Assembly (NCBI GenBank): GCA_039621445.1
Contig: CP154957.1
Location: forward strand, 10,906,409-10,970,408
Direction of reading: 5' to 3'
DNA: 64,000 bases
Source of the DNA: Euglena gracilis
Taxonomy: Eukaryota > Euglenida > Euglenophyceae > Euglenales
Shown one piece after another: positions 1 to 11,395 of this stretch (the first letter of the stretch is position 1; every line of letters starts with the position of its first letter). The notes below the pieces were generated by a model. That model searched no databases. It saw only the letters and a program-made list of their open reading frames with translations, and was not told where the DNA came from. A program made the position numbers and the translations under genes.

Positions 1-955
1 ACCTCGGCGCGCAGCGCTGGAGGATTTTTTTTTCCAGTCAGGGGAACCCCGGATCCCCCCCCCCCCTGGGAGGAGGGGGGTCTCCCCCCAGGGTCCTCAA
101 GCAACAGCCTGTCGGCCACCTCTCGGTGGACAAGCCAGGAACCCCACCCTCTAATTCAGGACCCGTCTTGATATTCACCAAAAAAAATTTGGTACCGTTT
201 TTTTGCACCTTGCGAAGAATTAATCGAGGAACAGTGGGATGCTGGGTCTGGTTCTTGAGGAAATTCTATTTGAATGGTGATGCAATTTGGGCAGATGATT
301 GGGGGGATTGGTGGTTGTGGTTCTTTTTTTGCCTTTTCTTTTGGTTTATTCTCCCAGCCTTCATCTCCAAACATGTAGCAACTGAGTCACTGCTTCTTCC
401 TGATATCCGCGTGTTGTGTGCAGACTTGAGCCTTCTGACAGTCAGCAATCGGGGGTTTGCCTTTTTTTTGAGATATATTGCCTTCCCACCACTTCTTCCA
501 CGTGATATTACCCGAACCGCATTTTGCTTGTTTTCCTTTTTTCTTCCCCTTCCGTGGGTTTTTTTTTGAATGAGCAGTTGAGTGTGTCCGCGCAGGGAAG
601 GAGTGGTCTGCAAGGGACCAGATTTTTTAAAGAAAAACTCCCCCAGTCAGAAAGCCGGTGCAGGGACCGTCCAGGGCTCCAACGGGTTTGGAAGACTGAA
701 CTCCACGCATGCTGCCCGCCTTTGCCCCCCCGGGGTCGACCTGATTTGCACACCGCAAAATTCTCGCAATATTATGTATGCACATATATATGTAAATATA
801 TAATTACATATATGTTATATATGTGCAGATATAATTATGTATAATTATATATATGTATATATAATTTATATATATATATATATACATGTATATGTGTGTA
901 TATATAATTATATATATGCATATATATGTGTGTGTATATATATGTGTATATATAT
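1..955. other. Left edge: intron-like, no gene seen
   Basis: I see no convincing coding exon here. The first 120 bases carry C and G homopolymers, the middle is AT- and T-run-rich, and positions about 776-955 are a TA/TG/ATAC microsatellite that abuts the inverted-repeat element at 956. Small open frames in this stretch run through the T runs and have no exon-like composition. Confidence 0.5.
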
Positions 956-1228
956 GGCAGCCATAATCTACATGCCCCCCCCCCGGGGGGGCATGTAGAT
1001 TATCCAGGGGGTCAAAATAGTTTTTTTGCATTAATGATGGAATAGGGTTAGGTGCGCGACTTAAGGTTAGGTAACTTATAGACGGGTGTTCGGTGTACAA
1101 GTTAGGCCTAACCCTAAGCCTAAGTCCCTCACCTAAACCTATTCCATCATTAACGCAAAAAAAGTGCCCCCCCCCCCCGACACCACATGGACCACCCCCC
1201 CGGGGGGCCCATGTAGATTATGGCTGCC
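956..1228. mobile_element. Palindromic TIR element with telomere-like core (family A, copy 1)
   Basis: The element begins GGCAGCCATAATCTACATG and ends with the exact reverse complement, a perfect 19-bp terminal inverted repeat. Just inside the left end is a C-run/G-run hairpin between two copies of CTACATG/CATGTAG. The interior is also inverted: AATGATGGAATAGGGTTAGG on the left faces CCTATTCCATCATTAACG on the right, with TTAGGG-like units in the arms. It sits inside a TA microsatellite and has no coding capacity. The structure fits a non-autonomous MITE; no transposase is visible. Confidence 0.85.
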
Positions 1229-1266
<38 letters not shown>

Positions 1267-1376
1267 GTATATATATGTATATATATGTATTTCATTTGCA
1301 GCCCTTTTTTTGGCGATTTTGGGGCCGAGTGTGGTGGGCCCCATTCCGCCCACCTCCAGTCCCGCCCGCATCACAG

Positions 1377-1559
1377 GCTGCGAAGGCCAAGCCCGGCCCC
1401 GGGGACGCCACCGGCCGGCCACCCGCCGCTGCCGACGGCCTGGCCGCCGCCTCCCGGCCGGGCAAGGCGGGCCAACGGGCAGGACCCACCCCCGGCGCTG
1501 TGCTGCCTGTGTCCCGAGAGCTGGAGGTGGACGCCCACGTGTCCGCGGCGTATGGGGGT
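1377..1559 (+). CDS. Candidate internal exon, Pro/Ala-rich (61 codons)
   Basis: A GC-rich island follows ATCACAG and reads without stops for 61 codons to a GT donor at 1560, giving phase 0 at both ends. The product is Ala/Pro/Gly-rich and probably disordered, ending in a more ordered segment, VSRELEVDAHVSAAYGG. An alternative donor (GGAG|GTCGTC) lies at 1583. The opposite-strand open frames are shadows of the high GC. No family is recognised. Confidence 0.45.
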
Positions 1560-2229
1560 GTGGGGCTGGCCCAGCCGCGGAGGTCGTCGCTCACCCCTGC
1601 ACAGGGCGTAGCCTTTTGCAAGTGTGGCGGGTACCACCAAGTGTGCGGACCTCGCAATTTGTGTTGATATCCCCCCGTGGCAGTGAAGTTTGTCATTGCA
1701 GTGCCCCTACCGCTTTGCACGGCCTTCCGGCACCGGAGTGCCTTGGCCAAACCTGGCACTTTGGCCATGTGCTCCCCTTGGTGGACGGATCTGGATGCCT
1801 CCCTGGGGTGGGTTCGGCCTCGCCTTAAAAAAATTCAGCCTGGCCATATGGGTCACTGGAGTCATTGCATTTTCATGTCACACACCACATCTGGCATCAT
1901 TACGCATTTCACCGTCTTTGGCATCACCACAGGTTGAGGAACACAACAACTGACATTAACACACTCCATTGGTGGAGGGTGACTGCTTTTCGCTCAATCC
2001 TCAACCTTTCTGGGGGTGACAACAAAAACGAAGCACAAAAAGCCCAGAAGAATCCCATTTTCGTCACTTTTTCGACCCACAACCAGAAAGGCACTCTTGA
2101 GGGGTCGTGCCTGGCTGCCCAAGCACTCCAGGGCCCTCTACGACCCCCCTCCCCCCGGTGTGGCCATATTCAGCATATGACCTCTCACCGGTGTGTCCTC
2201 CAGAGCTGACCCCTGCCCCTGGCCCGCAG

Positions 2230-2412
2230 CAGCGCCTTCGCCGGCCCTCGGCGCCCGCCGACCGGCGGTCCCACTCCAACCCCGCCCGCTACGGGTCCCC
2301 GACGGGGTCGCCGCCCCTCCCCGCTGCAGACCCCCGATACCGGGCCCCCTCGCCGGTGTACCAGGTGGCCATCCCGGACGACGTCCCCATGCTGCGGGCC
2401 GTGCAGGCGAGG
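2230..2412 (+). CDS. Candidate internal exon, Ser/Pro-rich (61 codons)
   Basis: The acceptor is a pyrimidine-rich tract ending GGCCCGCAG, and the donor is AGG|GTCAGT. The exon is phase 0 at both ends and the same length as the preceding candidate. It encodes an Arg/Ser/Pro-rich stretch, then DPRYRAPSPVYQVAIPDD, whose tyrosines and alternating hydrophobics look less disordered. An earlier acceptor at 2203 would add nine residues. No family is recognised. Confidence 0.55.
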
Positions 2413-2626
2413 GTCAGTCCCGTCCGAGGCTGTGGTGCAAGAGCAGTCATGCAAAGTACATCTGCGCTTACGTAGTTCGTTCTGTGGCGGGGTGGAAGCA
2501 TTGAGAAGCGTTTCTCCCAGCTAACAGCAAGGGGGTGCTCGAAGTGAGAGGTGGCGCGAAGAGACCCACGGCAGGGTGAGTGGTCCCTAAGGCTGGTCCT
2601 TTTGGAAGGTGTGGTGGACCACACAC

Positions 2627-2905
<279 letters not shown>

Positions 2906-3069
2906 TTTGAGAGTACGGTAGTGAAGTCCATTCCCCGAACCGCAAACGGAGGCAATGGCATGGTCCCAACTCTCCACCCACGCCGATGGGTGGCCCCTCG
3001 CCTGCCCCCGTTGCCCCCGTGTCCCCCTACCGCCAACCCCCTCGCCGCCCCCCTGACCTGCCACCCCAG

Positions 3070-3228
3070 GGCTCCTACATCGTCGCCCTCCCGCCACGGG
3101 GCCCCCCGCAGCCCGGCCACCCCATGCCGCCCCCCGGCCAGCCCGTGGCCGCCCCGGAGGCCGGGGCACCCCCAGTGGCGATCAGGCTGAATTCCGCGGC
3201 GTTGCCGAGGCGCTTTCAGGCCCCAAAG
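3070..3228 (+). CDS. Candidate internal exon, Pro-rich (53 codons)
   Basis: The acceptor CCACCCCAG and donor CAAAG|GTTTCG enclose 53 codons, phase 0 at both ends. It encodes GSYIVALPPRG and then PPPGQPVAAPEAGAPPV, which contains the G-x-P-V pattern repeated in later exons, and ends with a basic segment. The GC-rich region upstream from about 2986 stays open in the same frame, so the exon could start earlier. Confidence 0.5.
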
Positions 3229-3415
3229 GTTTCGGGGCGCGAACAGGCGGAAGTGGTTCCGCCTCTTTGGCTCCGGTGCCCCGGCGCCGAGTTTCAGATC
3301 GGGCTCGTTTTTTTGGCCCGGTGTCGGCCCACAATCGGGCAGGCCCGCCCACAGGGTGGTGTTACGTCCCGGCACTCCCGCACTCCCAGACCCCCCCTGA
3401 CATGGTTCAATTCAG

Positions 3416-3497
3416 CCTGCTGGCGGTGCGCTACCCCTCCCCCTACCCAGCCCTGCTGCCGCCCAATGACGCGAGGGCCGCCTCGCCGTACGCGCAG
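3416..3497 (+). CDS. Candidate internal exon, Tyr/Pro-rich
   Basis: After AATTCAG the frame reads LLAVRYPSPYPALLPPND and on to SPYAQ. The 3' boundary is unclear: the only nearby donor-like sequence is CAG|GCATGG (a GC donor). The start is phase 2, which does not join directly to the previous candidate, so an exon may be missing or a boundary wrong. The peptide composition matches the neighbouring exons. Confidence 0.35.
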
Positions 3498-5674
3498 GCA
3501 TGGACTGGAAAGGAAAGGAACGCACATGAACAGTATTCTGAAGGCCAATCGTCCTCCTCGCACGACTTTTGAGTTGATGTTCCAGCCTTTCCTGGATCTG
3601 CCTTGCCCCCAGGCGAGTCCGTCACCTTCAGCCAGGCCCATGGGCAATCTGCATGCGATGAAGGCCAATTTCACACAGATTTTTGTTTCATTGAGGCCAA
3701 TTTCATACATATTTTTTGTACCCTGCTTTTGGGGACACGCAGTTTTCTATTTTCGCAAAATAGGCTAAAATGGCATTTTTGAAGATGCCGTTAATGCTTC
3801 CATTTTTTGTTTCACATTGAAGGAAAGAGGACAGTCGGCCGCAGGGGGGAGGTCAGCCAGGGGGTTTGCCTTCAAACAAGCCCAATATTATCAGCCCCTG
3901 AGCTGGATATTTCTCAAGGAGGCCGAAAAGCGACGCCCCCTTGCCAGTACAGTATAGCAAAAGGCCCGATGGATATTCAAAGGTTTTAGGTGAGGTTTAG
4001 GTGGGTGGATTTGTGGTTGTTTGGATTTTGGAAAATTCAGTGGCCTGGGGAATTTTTTCCTCCCTCCCCAGGGTCACTAACCCCCTGCCCCCAAATAAGA
4101 CCCCAGGTCAACTTTTTTTTTGGGTCCATTGTTTTTATTTTATTTTTTGCATTATTTTTGGGTTTCTACTTCTTGTACTTTTGCTGAGAAATTTTGCTGA
4201 AAAAAGCTTTCATGGTCTAAAAAATAGGACGGTTTTTTTGGCAATGGGCAAAATCCTCAAAGAATACCAATTCTGCAATTTGGAAAATGTCAAAAATAAT
4301 TTGTCAAAAACCACCCATTTTGGATATTTTCACAGTTCCAGGGAGGTCTATTTCTTGTCTCCCCCCCAAACTCTCAGGGGTTTTTACATATTTTTTTGTG
4401 AGGGGTACCTTTTGGATTTTGCGGAAAAGCGGCAGTGGGGTCTTATTTTTGAGAGGCCTTATTTGGGGGCTTGTTTTTTTGGCGGGTTACTGCACCAATA
4501 CCAACGCTGACACAAACCGCGCCCGCGGCCTGGCGTTGACGCCGCACCGCCGCCCGGCTACCCAGTCCGCTGTGTCTGTCCCACTGTGCCCCTGCCGTCC
4601 TGCCCTTTGCATGGCGCCTCCCAGCATGCTCTGGGGTATGAGAGCCAGGCCAGGGGAGGCGATAATGGCCACGTCCCCGAAGCGAGACCCGCCTGCTGAA
4701 AGCTTCAAAGGCTCGTCTTCTTTTTTTGGGAGCCTGCTTTTTGGGTCTCAAGGGCTGTAACATCAATCCGGCTCAGCATGCCCAGCATACGTCTGCCCAT
4801 CTACTTATATTCAACATTTGCAAAAAAAAACTTCAAGGGGAAGAAGGTATCACACTCACTGGGGGTGACTGGAGTTAGAATCAGGTCGTGATTTTATTTA
4901 TTATTGACAGGGGGGAAGAGATTTGAACTTTAGAACATACCAAAAGAAAATACTGTGGTGCACTTCAATGATTCTCCAAAAATCAGAGCATGAACCCGAC
5001 CAAAGACAGTGGAACATGTAGCTCTATCCACACGTGTGGGCCGTGGAGATGAATTCAGCCTTTCCTTCGGGTCCTATTAGAATAATGCAAGCAGCAATGT
5101 CTAGGAAACCCGCAGAAAAAAAGATGGTGGAAATTCAAACCGAGATTTTCAGATTCCTTTCCCTGGTCAGTTCTTGTCACATGGAGGTTTTGTGGCTGTG
5201 TATGTGACCCCTATAATCTACCACAGCAGGAACACCGAGGGCTTAACACATTGACCTCAAGCATTGCGATAAAAAGAAAATCCTTCTAATGGCAGGGGAG
5301 CACAACCACGTCTGCCTGTCTGTCTGTTGTTATGGTTTTGCATTTTTTTGATTCTGCGAGATTTCTGCCTTTTGAGTTTTCCTTCTGTCATGTTTTTCGA
5401 GAATCATTAAGCTTCATTTTGTCTCTTTTTCGAAAGCAAAAATGAATCACTTTTCATAATAATGTAATGTTTCAGAAGAATATATGGAAAATAACCTCAT
5501 ATTACATTAAGTATTATATACATTTTATTATCATATGTCATATATCATGCGTAATTCTATTTATTATAATATATTATATAATTGTATGCATTGTATTATC
5601 ATATAATATCATGTACAGTCTAGATAATAATATGCATTACAACAGCCCATTTCCCCCCATCCTTGGCCCGCCAG
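3498..5674. other. Long intronic stretch with one weak GC island
   Basis: Mostly T-rich and featureless. A GC-rich patch at about 4505-4640 could be a small exon (RARGLALTPHRRPATQ in one frame), but its acceptor is poor and I do not call it. From 4760 to 5640 the sequence is AT-rich, ending in an ATAT-rich run just before the next exon. Nothing else is seen. Confidence 0.4.
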
Positions 5675-5883
5675 GGCCTGACGCCGAGGCGGTGCGGGCC
5701 GCCCGCCGGGCCGTCGCCCGCTCCCCGCTGCCCGGCGACGCGGGGGCCGCAGTTGGGCTCCCGCCGCAGGTGTCGCCGCGCATCCTCGGGGTGACGACCA
5801 ACCTGCACTACGTGCCGGTGGAGATCCAGTACGAGGTGGAGAGCAGCGACGCCTCGGTCCAGCAGGGGTCCCCGGAGGGGACG
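5675..5883 (+). CDS. Candidate internal exon, mixed Ala-rich then ordered segment
   Basis: It follows GGCCCGCCAG and ends ACG|GTGTGT, phase 1 in and phase 0 out. The first half is Ala/Arg-rich. The second half, GVTTNLHYVPVEIQYEVE, has strict beta-like alternation and looks like part of a folded domain, followed by an acidic Ser/Gln segment. A later acceptor before 5770 would make it phase 0 at both ends. The intron starts with a 19-nt word nearly shared with the intron at 8996. Confidence 0.6.
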
Positions 5884-6772
5884 GTGTGTGATGTCGCACA
5901 CCTTTCCTGAAAGAAGCTCACTTGTGCTTCGAAACCAGTTTGCCAAACGGGATTCCAAATCACGAAACAGGATGTGACACTTATAAAATGCCAAATTGCG
6001 GAACTGACAAAGAATGTATATACAAAACGTGGAATATTGTTTGCCAGATGCAGCTAACAATCTCTTGGTCCGATGGCTTATGATAACGATGCTGGATGCG
6101 ATGCTTGTGAATGCAAACAGTCTGAAGACATATCCACATTTGGGGTAAAAATATGTTCACATGAATCCGCATGAGTGCCACACTTATGTATCGAACAGCA
6201 GTTGACAAACAAAACACACGTTCAATACACAGGTGTGCCATCAACATATTAAACAATGTGTGACAGAGCGATTTGCATTGTGGAAGGCTGAAGTTGATTG
6301 TAAATGCGCAATATGAAGCGTCGGGAGGAAATGCGGGGCTCCCTGCTTCTGGTGTCTCTGCAGGGGAACGGTGTTGGCCATCTGAGGGCTGCCAGAATGG
6401 AACCAACGTACGTGTACAGCTCCATCCTCGAACCCTCCTTGGTGTGTTCGTGTTCTCATGTCTCCGCTGCCCACCGGAGGCCAAACCTCCGAATATTCCC
6501 ATTTGTCAATTATGGCCCTGCAACAATAATAGTAATAGTCCCACCATACAGTAGTTTTTGGAAGAATGAAAGTGACCCCCCGGGGGTCAGTAGAATTGCA
6601 TGCTCCGCCTCTCCTGTTCCCCTTATTTCCCCTTGCCACCTCCCCTTAGTTGCACCACGGCTTCTTGTCTGTTTATGGCCGGCGCTAACTTCGCTTCTGG
6701 CCTTTTCCCCCTGGGGCAGAGGGCACATCCAACGTCGCCTCATTGCTCTCTCCTCCGGTTCGTTCCCCACAG
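5884..6772. other. Intron without recognised genes
   Basis: The left part (5884-6600) is about half AT, with open frames on both strands that have neither exon-like composition nor splice signals I trust. The right part (6649-6705) carries a sequence that recurs inverted at about 13,650-13,725. Confidence 0.4.
6649..6705 (+). repeat. Dispersed repeat H, copy 1
   Basis: The stretch with CGGCTTCTTGTCTGTT and GGCGCTAACTTCGCTTCTGG is found again, in inverse orientation, around 13,666-13,722. Both copies sit in introns close to a predicted exon. I see no defined termini, so the repeat type is unknown. Confidence 0.6.
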
Positions 6773-6844
6773 CGGTCTCCAGCTCCTCCGGTGCGGCCCA
6801 CATACACCCATCACACAACTCCGGACAGGCCGGAAGCCTTCCAG
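6773..6844 (+). CDS. Candidate internal exon (24 codons)
   Basis: The acceptor GTTCCCCACAG and donor CCAG|GTGTTG enclose exactly 72 nt, phase 0 at both ends. It encodes a Pro/Thr/His-rich peptide, RSPAPPVRPTYTHHTTPDR, ending PEAFQ. It joins in frame to the exon before it (which ends in phase 0) and to the next candidate, also 72 nt and phase 0. Confidence 0.6.
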
Positions 6845-6968
6845 GTGTTGTGCGTCCCAGCAAAATGCTTCAAGGGTGCACCAACCCACCGTGATTTATG
6901 GCAGGAGGTTTTTTTTAATTCAGTTTATTATTAGTGGTACATGGTTGTAAATTTATGAGACCCACAAA

Positions 6969-7283
6969 TAACCCCCCCAAAAATGACACCCCCCCCCCCC
7001 TTGATGTGGAGCCGGATGATGGTGCCATTCAGGAAAAAGCGGAAAATTTTTTTCAGTGGATACAACATTTTTTTCACCATTTTGGACAACAATTGCACAT
7101 TTTTGGAAAAAATAGGTGGTACACAACAAAAATTTGACATAAAATTTGGGATTTCACCACAATTGAAGGCTCCAAAGGTCATAGAGGCCTCCCAAAAAAA
7201 GTTTGATTCCCCCCCCCCAAATATAAACCCTCCCCCTGAGGGTCACGAAATCCGGGGGGGGGCTTTATATTTGGGGGGTTTAC
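6969..7283 (+). mobile_element. C-tipped inverted-repeat element (family B, copy 1)
   Basis: The left end is TAACCCCCCC and the right end is GGGGGGGCTTTATATTTGGG followed by GTTTAC. The interior of about 230 bases is clearly homologous to the interior of the element at 62,331-62,759. Shared words include GTGGATACAACA, AATAGG(T/A)GGTAC and GGTCATAGAG. There is no coding capacity. Flanking duplications are not evident. Confidence 0.75.
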
Positions 7284-7465
7284 CCTCTCTGACTTCATTT
7301 TCTGTCAGCCGGGGGGGGGAGTCAGAAATCTCTGGGCAGGGGCCAGTAGGGTTGGAAGGGAAAGTGGGACTCCCACTTTCCCCACCAACCCTGACAACCC
7401 TGAGCCAAGAGATCTCTGACCCCACCCTGGCTGAAGGAAAATGAGGTTGAAAATGGTGTTTGTGG

Positions 7466-8788
7466 CAGGGCGGTCCATAAGGGACGGGTTTTTTTTTTAA
7501 TTAAGGACCGCCCCTTAAGGACCGCCCCTTAAGGACCGCCCCCCCCCAGGGCGGTTTTGGACCCGAAAAAAGTTTTCTGGCGCCTTTGGCGCCAGGTGTT
7601 TTTTTTGACCCATTTTGGGACCCATGTGCAGGCACCCATAGCTAACATGGCCTAAAATGCCTAAAATGGCCTAAAATGGGAAAATTTTTCGGCTTGACCA
7701 TGGGTGCTTGCCAAGGTTGACTGCTTGTTTTTTTTGAAACAAAATTTTTTTTTAAAAAAAACAGATTTTTTTTTAAAAAGATCTTCTTTTTTTAAAAAAA
7801 ACATGTATTTTTTAATTTTTTTTAAAAAAAAAACATATTTTTTTTAAAAAACATGTTAAAAAAAAACACAACAAAAAATACGCCTGGAAAAAACCAAAAA
7901 CGTCACTTTTTTGATGACCAAAAAAAATGACTTTAGAACTTTTTCCTCAAAAAAATGTCCATTTCGCAAGGAAAACTCCCTCAAACCCCCATTTTTCACA
8001 CCTTCCAAAAATTCAACATTTTCTCAAAATTTTGATTTTGACAGGTTTTTGAAGTAAAAAAAATTCCATTGAAAATCCAAAAAATTTGACAGAGGAAAAA
8101 TGTCAGTAAAATTTCACTGTGCCAAATTTTGGTCCACTTTTTTTGACCTTCGTTATTTTTCACCCCTCTCCTAAAACTACCAAATTTTCCCCTGAAATCT
8201 TTGAGATTTTTTTTTGTGAAAAAAAATGTGGGTTTCCATCAAAAAAGCACCAATTTTTTCGGCTTCCAGCCCCAATTCCCCCCACCTTGGTATTTTGGGT
8301 TTCTTTTTCAAAAATTGTTCAATTTTTTTTTCAGCCCAAATCCCCCGTTTTCCCGAAATTGGTGAAAATGCTGCCCAAAATGTTGCCCAAAACTCCCCCC
8401 AAACCCCATTTTTTTCACACCTTCTAAAGTTTCAACATTTCTCAAAATTTTGATTTTGAGAGTTTTTGGAAGCAGAAAAATGCCACTGAAAATCCAAAAA
8501 ATTTCCAAGGGAAAAAATGTTAGTAAAATTTGAATGTTTCAATATTTGGTCCCATTTTTTTGACCTGCATTTTTTTGACCGCCCTCCGAAAAACTAACAA
8601 TTTTCAACCCTAAAATTTAGGAGATTTTTTTGGGAAAAAATGTGATTTTCCATCAAAAAACTATGTATTTTGGGTTCATTTTTCAAAAAAAATTTCAAAA
8701 AATTTCCCCCGGCCAAAATCCCCTTTTCCTTATTTTTTGGTTGAAGTGTATGGGGACAGGATTTTTTTTTTGCTTAAGGACCGCCCTG
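7466..8788. mobile_element. 1.3 kb TIR element CAGGGCGGTCC (family C, copy 1)
   Basis: It starts CAGGGCGGTCCATAAG and ends with CTTAAGGACCGCCCTG, an 11-bp perfect and about 16-bp near-perfect terminal inverted repeat. The first 160 bases, including repeated CTTAAGGACCGCCCC and a GGCGCCTTTGGCGCC palindrome, match the copy at 47,682. The interior is A/T-rich without open frames. It contains a nested short family D element (about 7627-7716) and an internal tandem duplication of period about 415 (copies near 7985 and 8403). It is non-autonomous. Confidence 0.85.
7627..7716. mobile_element. Short family D element nested in a family C element
   Basis: GGCACCCATAGC on the left faces CCATGGGTGCTTGCC on the right. 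Inside are TGGCCTAAAA units and a TTTTTCGGCTTGAC word, all features of the 1.7 kb element at 38.36-40.05 kb. Its position inside the 7466-8788 element means it inserted after that element. Confidence 0.55.
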
Positions 8789-8923
8789 GTTTGTGGGCCT
8801 GATGATTGTGCAATCGTGTGCCATTGTCAACTGCCTTTCTCACATGGCTCATGGTGGACCTTGCCATGCTTTTGTCTGCGCACCATCTACCCTGGCTGTC
8901 GGGTCCTGCCCTGCACATTTCAG

Positions 8924-8995
8924 GGCCCAGCGGCGCTGATGTTTCGGCTGAACGGCGCGTTCGTCGACAGCAACTATGAGTCCGCCTCGGAGGGG
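8924..8995 (+). CDS. Candidate internal exon (24 codons)
   Basis: The acceptor CACATTTCAG and donor GGAGGG|GTGTGC enclose 72 nt, phase 0 at both ends. It encodes GPAALMFRLNGAFVDSNYES and ends SASEG. The MFRLNGAFVD part resembles the hydrophobic-G-x-D unit of later exons. The intron opens GTGTGCGATGTCGCTCAC, almost the same 19 nt as the intron after 5883. Confidence 0.65.
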
Positions 8996-9445
8996 GTGTG
9001 CGATGTCGCTCACACTGCCTCCAATGAAACACAGTCGAATTCAAGGAACCCTTCAGGTCTTCAGGTGCCCAACAAGCTCGGACTGGTGCGAATGGTTTGG
9101 CACCAGCAATTTGCCCGCTTGCCCACCCAAGGGAAATGTTGTCTATGGAGAAGTTACATTGGCGCCACAGCAATTTGTCTCATTGATTGGTTTACACCAC
9201 AGGCAGTCCTGGGGTCAGGCACAGTGTGTGCCTGTCGGTGGATGGAAGTGACTTGCTGGTTTCTTTTCAAAGTCACGAGTGCCGGGGTCATTAAGAGATG
9301 GCATGGTTGGCACACCAACACCCAGCAGGGGAGTGTCAGAGGTTTGCCAGAAACAAGTGGCAACCTCCAGATCTCGCGAAGCGAAGCCCTGGCCGCGCAG
9401 CACCAGCCGGTCTCCCTCATCTGACACCGTCCTCTTTCCCTGCAG

Positions 9446-9556
9446 GAGGAGGAGAAGGGCACCCCACCCGCCGGGCTGCGGATCGCCGACCCCTCCCCGA
9501 TGTCGTCCGTGGTGGACGTCCTGGAGGACCCCCCAGGCAGCCGCGATGAAGCCCCT
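9446..9556 (+). CDS. Candidate internal exon (37 codons)
   Basis: A strong acceptor (CCTCTTTCCCTGCAG) is followed by 37 codons to GCCCCT|GTGACA, phase 0 at both ends. It encodes an acidic start, then GLRIADPSPMSSVVDVLED and PPGSRDEAP. It joins in frame to the preceding phase-0 exon. A 290-residue minus-strand open frame covering this region overlaps the exon and is judged a shadow. Confidence 0.65.
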
Positions 9557-10083
9557 GTGACACGAATGAGCGTGGCGGGGCGCGAGTGATTCAGCCATGT
9601 CCAAACACTGTGCATCAATACGGTGGAGGCGTGAGTGTGGGCGTGGCTGAGTGTGGGCTTCTGGGTGACCATAGGTGCTTGGCTGGGATCCGCAGGAGCA
9701 GCCGCGCAGGCCGTCGTTCGACCCTCTGCAGGTGCGTCATGAGGCCATGGCGGAGGCCTTTTTATGCATTTTTTCAAGCTCAATTGCACAGGAGTCCAAC
9801 TGATTGCTTGAGAAACAGTTTGACTGAGAAGAAGCCCCGGATGACAGTGGACGGATGCTTGCAATTTCGCATGGCGGGGAAAGTAAGAGTATTTTTGCTC
9901 ATGTCGATTGACCCCAAACAGCAGTTTGCAGGCAGTTTTATTTGTGCCTGCCAGGCGGATGTGATGCGGTGTGAGGAACAAACAGCCAAGTCCCCCAAAC
10001 CTGGTATTTGTACTGGACTGTGCCATCTCGAACCGCGGTAACGTGAGACTCTGCCGCCCCCTGCTCCTTCTGTCTCCTCACAG

Positions 10084-10189
10084 GACATCCGGCCGGTGCT
10101 TCAGCTGGAGCAGCGCTCGCCCCTGCGGAACTTCACCATCCACACCACCCTGCGGACCTCCCCAGCGCGGCAGCCGTCCCCAGGCCAGG
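10084..10189 (+). CDS. Candidate internal exon
   Basis: The acceptor CTGTCTCCTCACAG is good. The exon reads DIRPVLQLEQRSPLRNFTIH and then a Ser/Pro-rich tail. Two donors are possible: G|GTTTGC at 10,190 (phase 1 out) or GTGCCG at 10,201 (phase 0 out). It starts in phase 0, consistent with the previous exon. Confidence 0.55.
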
Positions 10190-10574
10190 GTTTGCCGGCC
10201 GTGCCGCGAGGAGGTTTCTTCGGCACTAAAGCCGAAGAGTTTTCCCTTGTGAATTATGATGGTGGGTGGGGGGGGGTCGACCCCCACCAGCCTTTTCCAG
10301 TATGGCACTGTCCAGAAGATTGCTGCTTTTTTTTGGGATTTTAACAGGTATCTCCCAAGGACCACCAAAGTGACACCAAAATGGCTTCAGTAAACATTGT
10401 TTGCTTTTATCATAATCGTTTCCTGCCTCACGGCCGTCTGTTGATGACGTCCGGTTTTCTTTCTTTTACAAAGCACGGGGCTGCATGCCCCCCCCCCCTT
10501 TCGACTGAGTGCCAGGCCCTGCCAGAGGGTCCACGGCGCCTGACCGGGGAGCTGAGGGCAGAGCAGGGCTGCAG

Positions 10575-10670
10575 TATTTCGGGCCAGCCCACGGGTCAAC
10601 GTTCCCCCTGGCGCCCCCACGGCAAGTCACCGCCCTGGGTATCCAGGCAGCTGCTGGGAACCTGTGGGCA
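10575..10670 (+). CDS. Weak candidate exon
   Basis: The island after GGCTGCAG is GC-rich and open in two frames. One, VFRASPRVNVPPGAPTAS, would continue phase 1 from the previous candidate. Donors at 10,626 (GTCACC) or 10,671 (GTTTTT) are poor. It could equally be non-coding. Confidence 0.25.
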
Positions 10671-11395
10671 GTTTTTTTTTTTGGTGGGGGGCATATGGGC
10701 TTTGTGTTCATTTGTGCCCATATGCATCCAAATAAACAAAATGTTTCCTATTAGGGAAAGGCACACACACGAGGCATCTCCAAATGGCACCCCCCGGATC
10801 AGTCTGTCACATTCAAATCACACAGTGTGGGCTCCACGACCTACAATCATTTAGTTATTGTCCAACCCCCCTGGGCGAGAAGGTGGCTGAATGTTATTTT
10901 CCCTCCAGAGTGACCGACTTGTTTCCGCCCCAAACTCCCCGCCAGGGGTGGGGGGTCGGAGGAGACTGAGCAATAGCGGTGCCAGAGGAGATGATATTTT
11001 TTGAGCCATTTTTTTTTCAGTCTTGTGGCTGTTTTCCCTGGATCCAGAAGTGGCCAACCCCCTTCCTCGCTGGTGACTGGGTGGTCTTCTAGAGAAAAGT
11101 GAGTGGAACAGTGGAAGTGACTACCGGGGGGGGGGGTCGAAGGGGTTGTATAGTCCATGAGGGGATGTATGCACCGGGTAACATTATTTTTAAGGCGGCT
11201 TTTTTTTTTTAAAGAGAATTGCGGTATTTTGAAGCATTCTGAGGTTTTCAGGGCTTTAAGGCACCTTCATAAGCAGTGCACAACATGCACAAGGTAGCCG
11301 CCCCCCAGAGTTAATTAAGTGAGCAGTGGTTTTGTGAAGGGGGGGGGGAGGGGTGGTACAGACCCCCCCTCCTCGCTCACTTGTTGGACCTGCGC

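Noticed and set aside
1690-1800. Possible exon after TGTCATTGCAG
   Set aside because: The acceptor is reasonable, but the reading (Pro/Trp/Cys-rich) and base composition differ from its neighbours and no phase link exists.
9154-10026. 290-residue minus-strand open frame
   Set aside because: It overlaps well-bounded + strand exon 9446-9556, has no initiation or splice context, and its composition changes between exon and intron, as expected of an antisense shadow.
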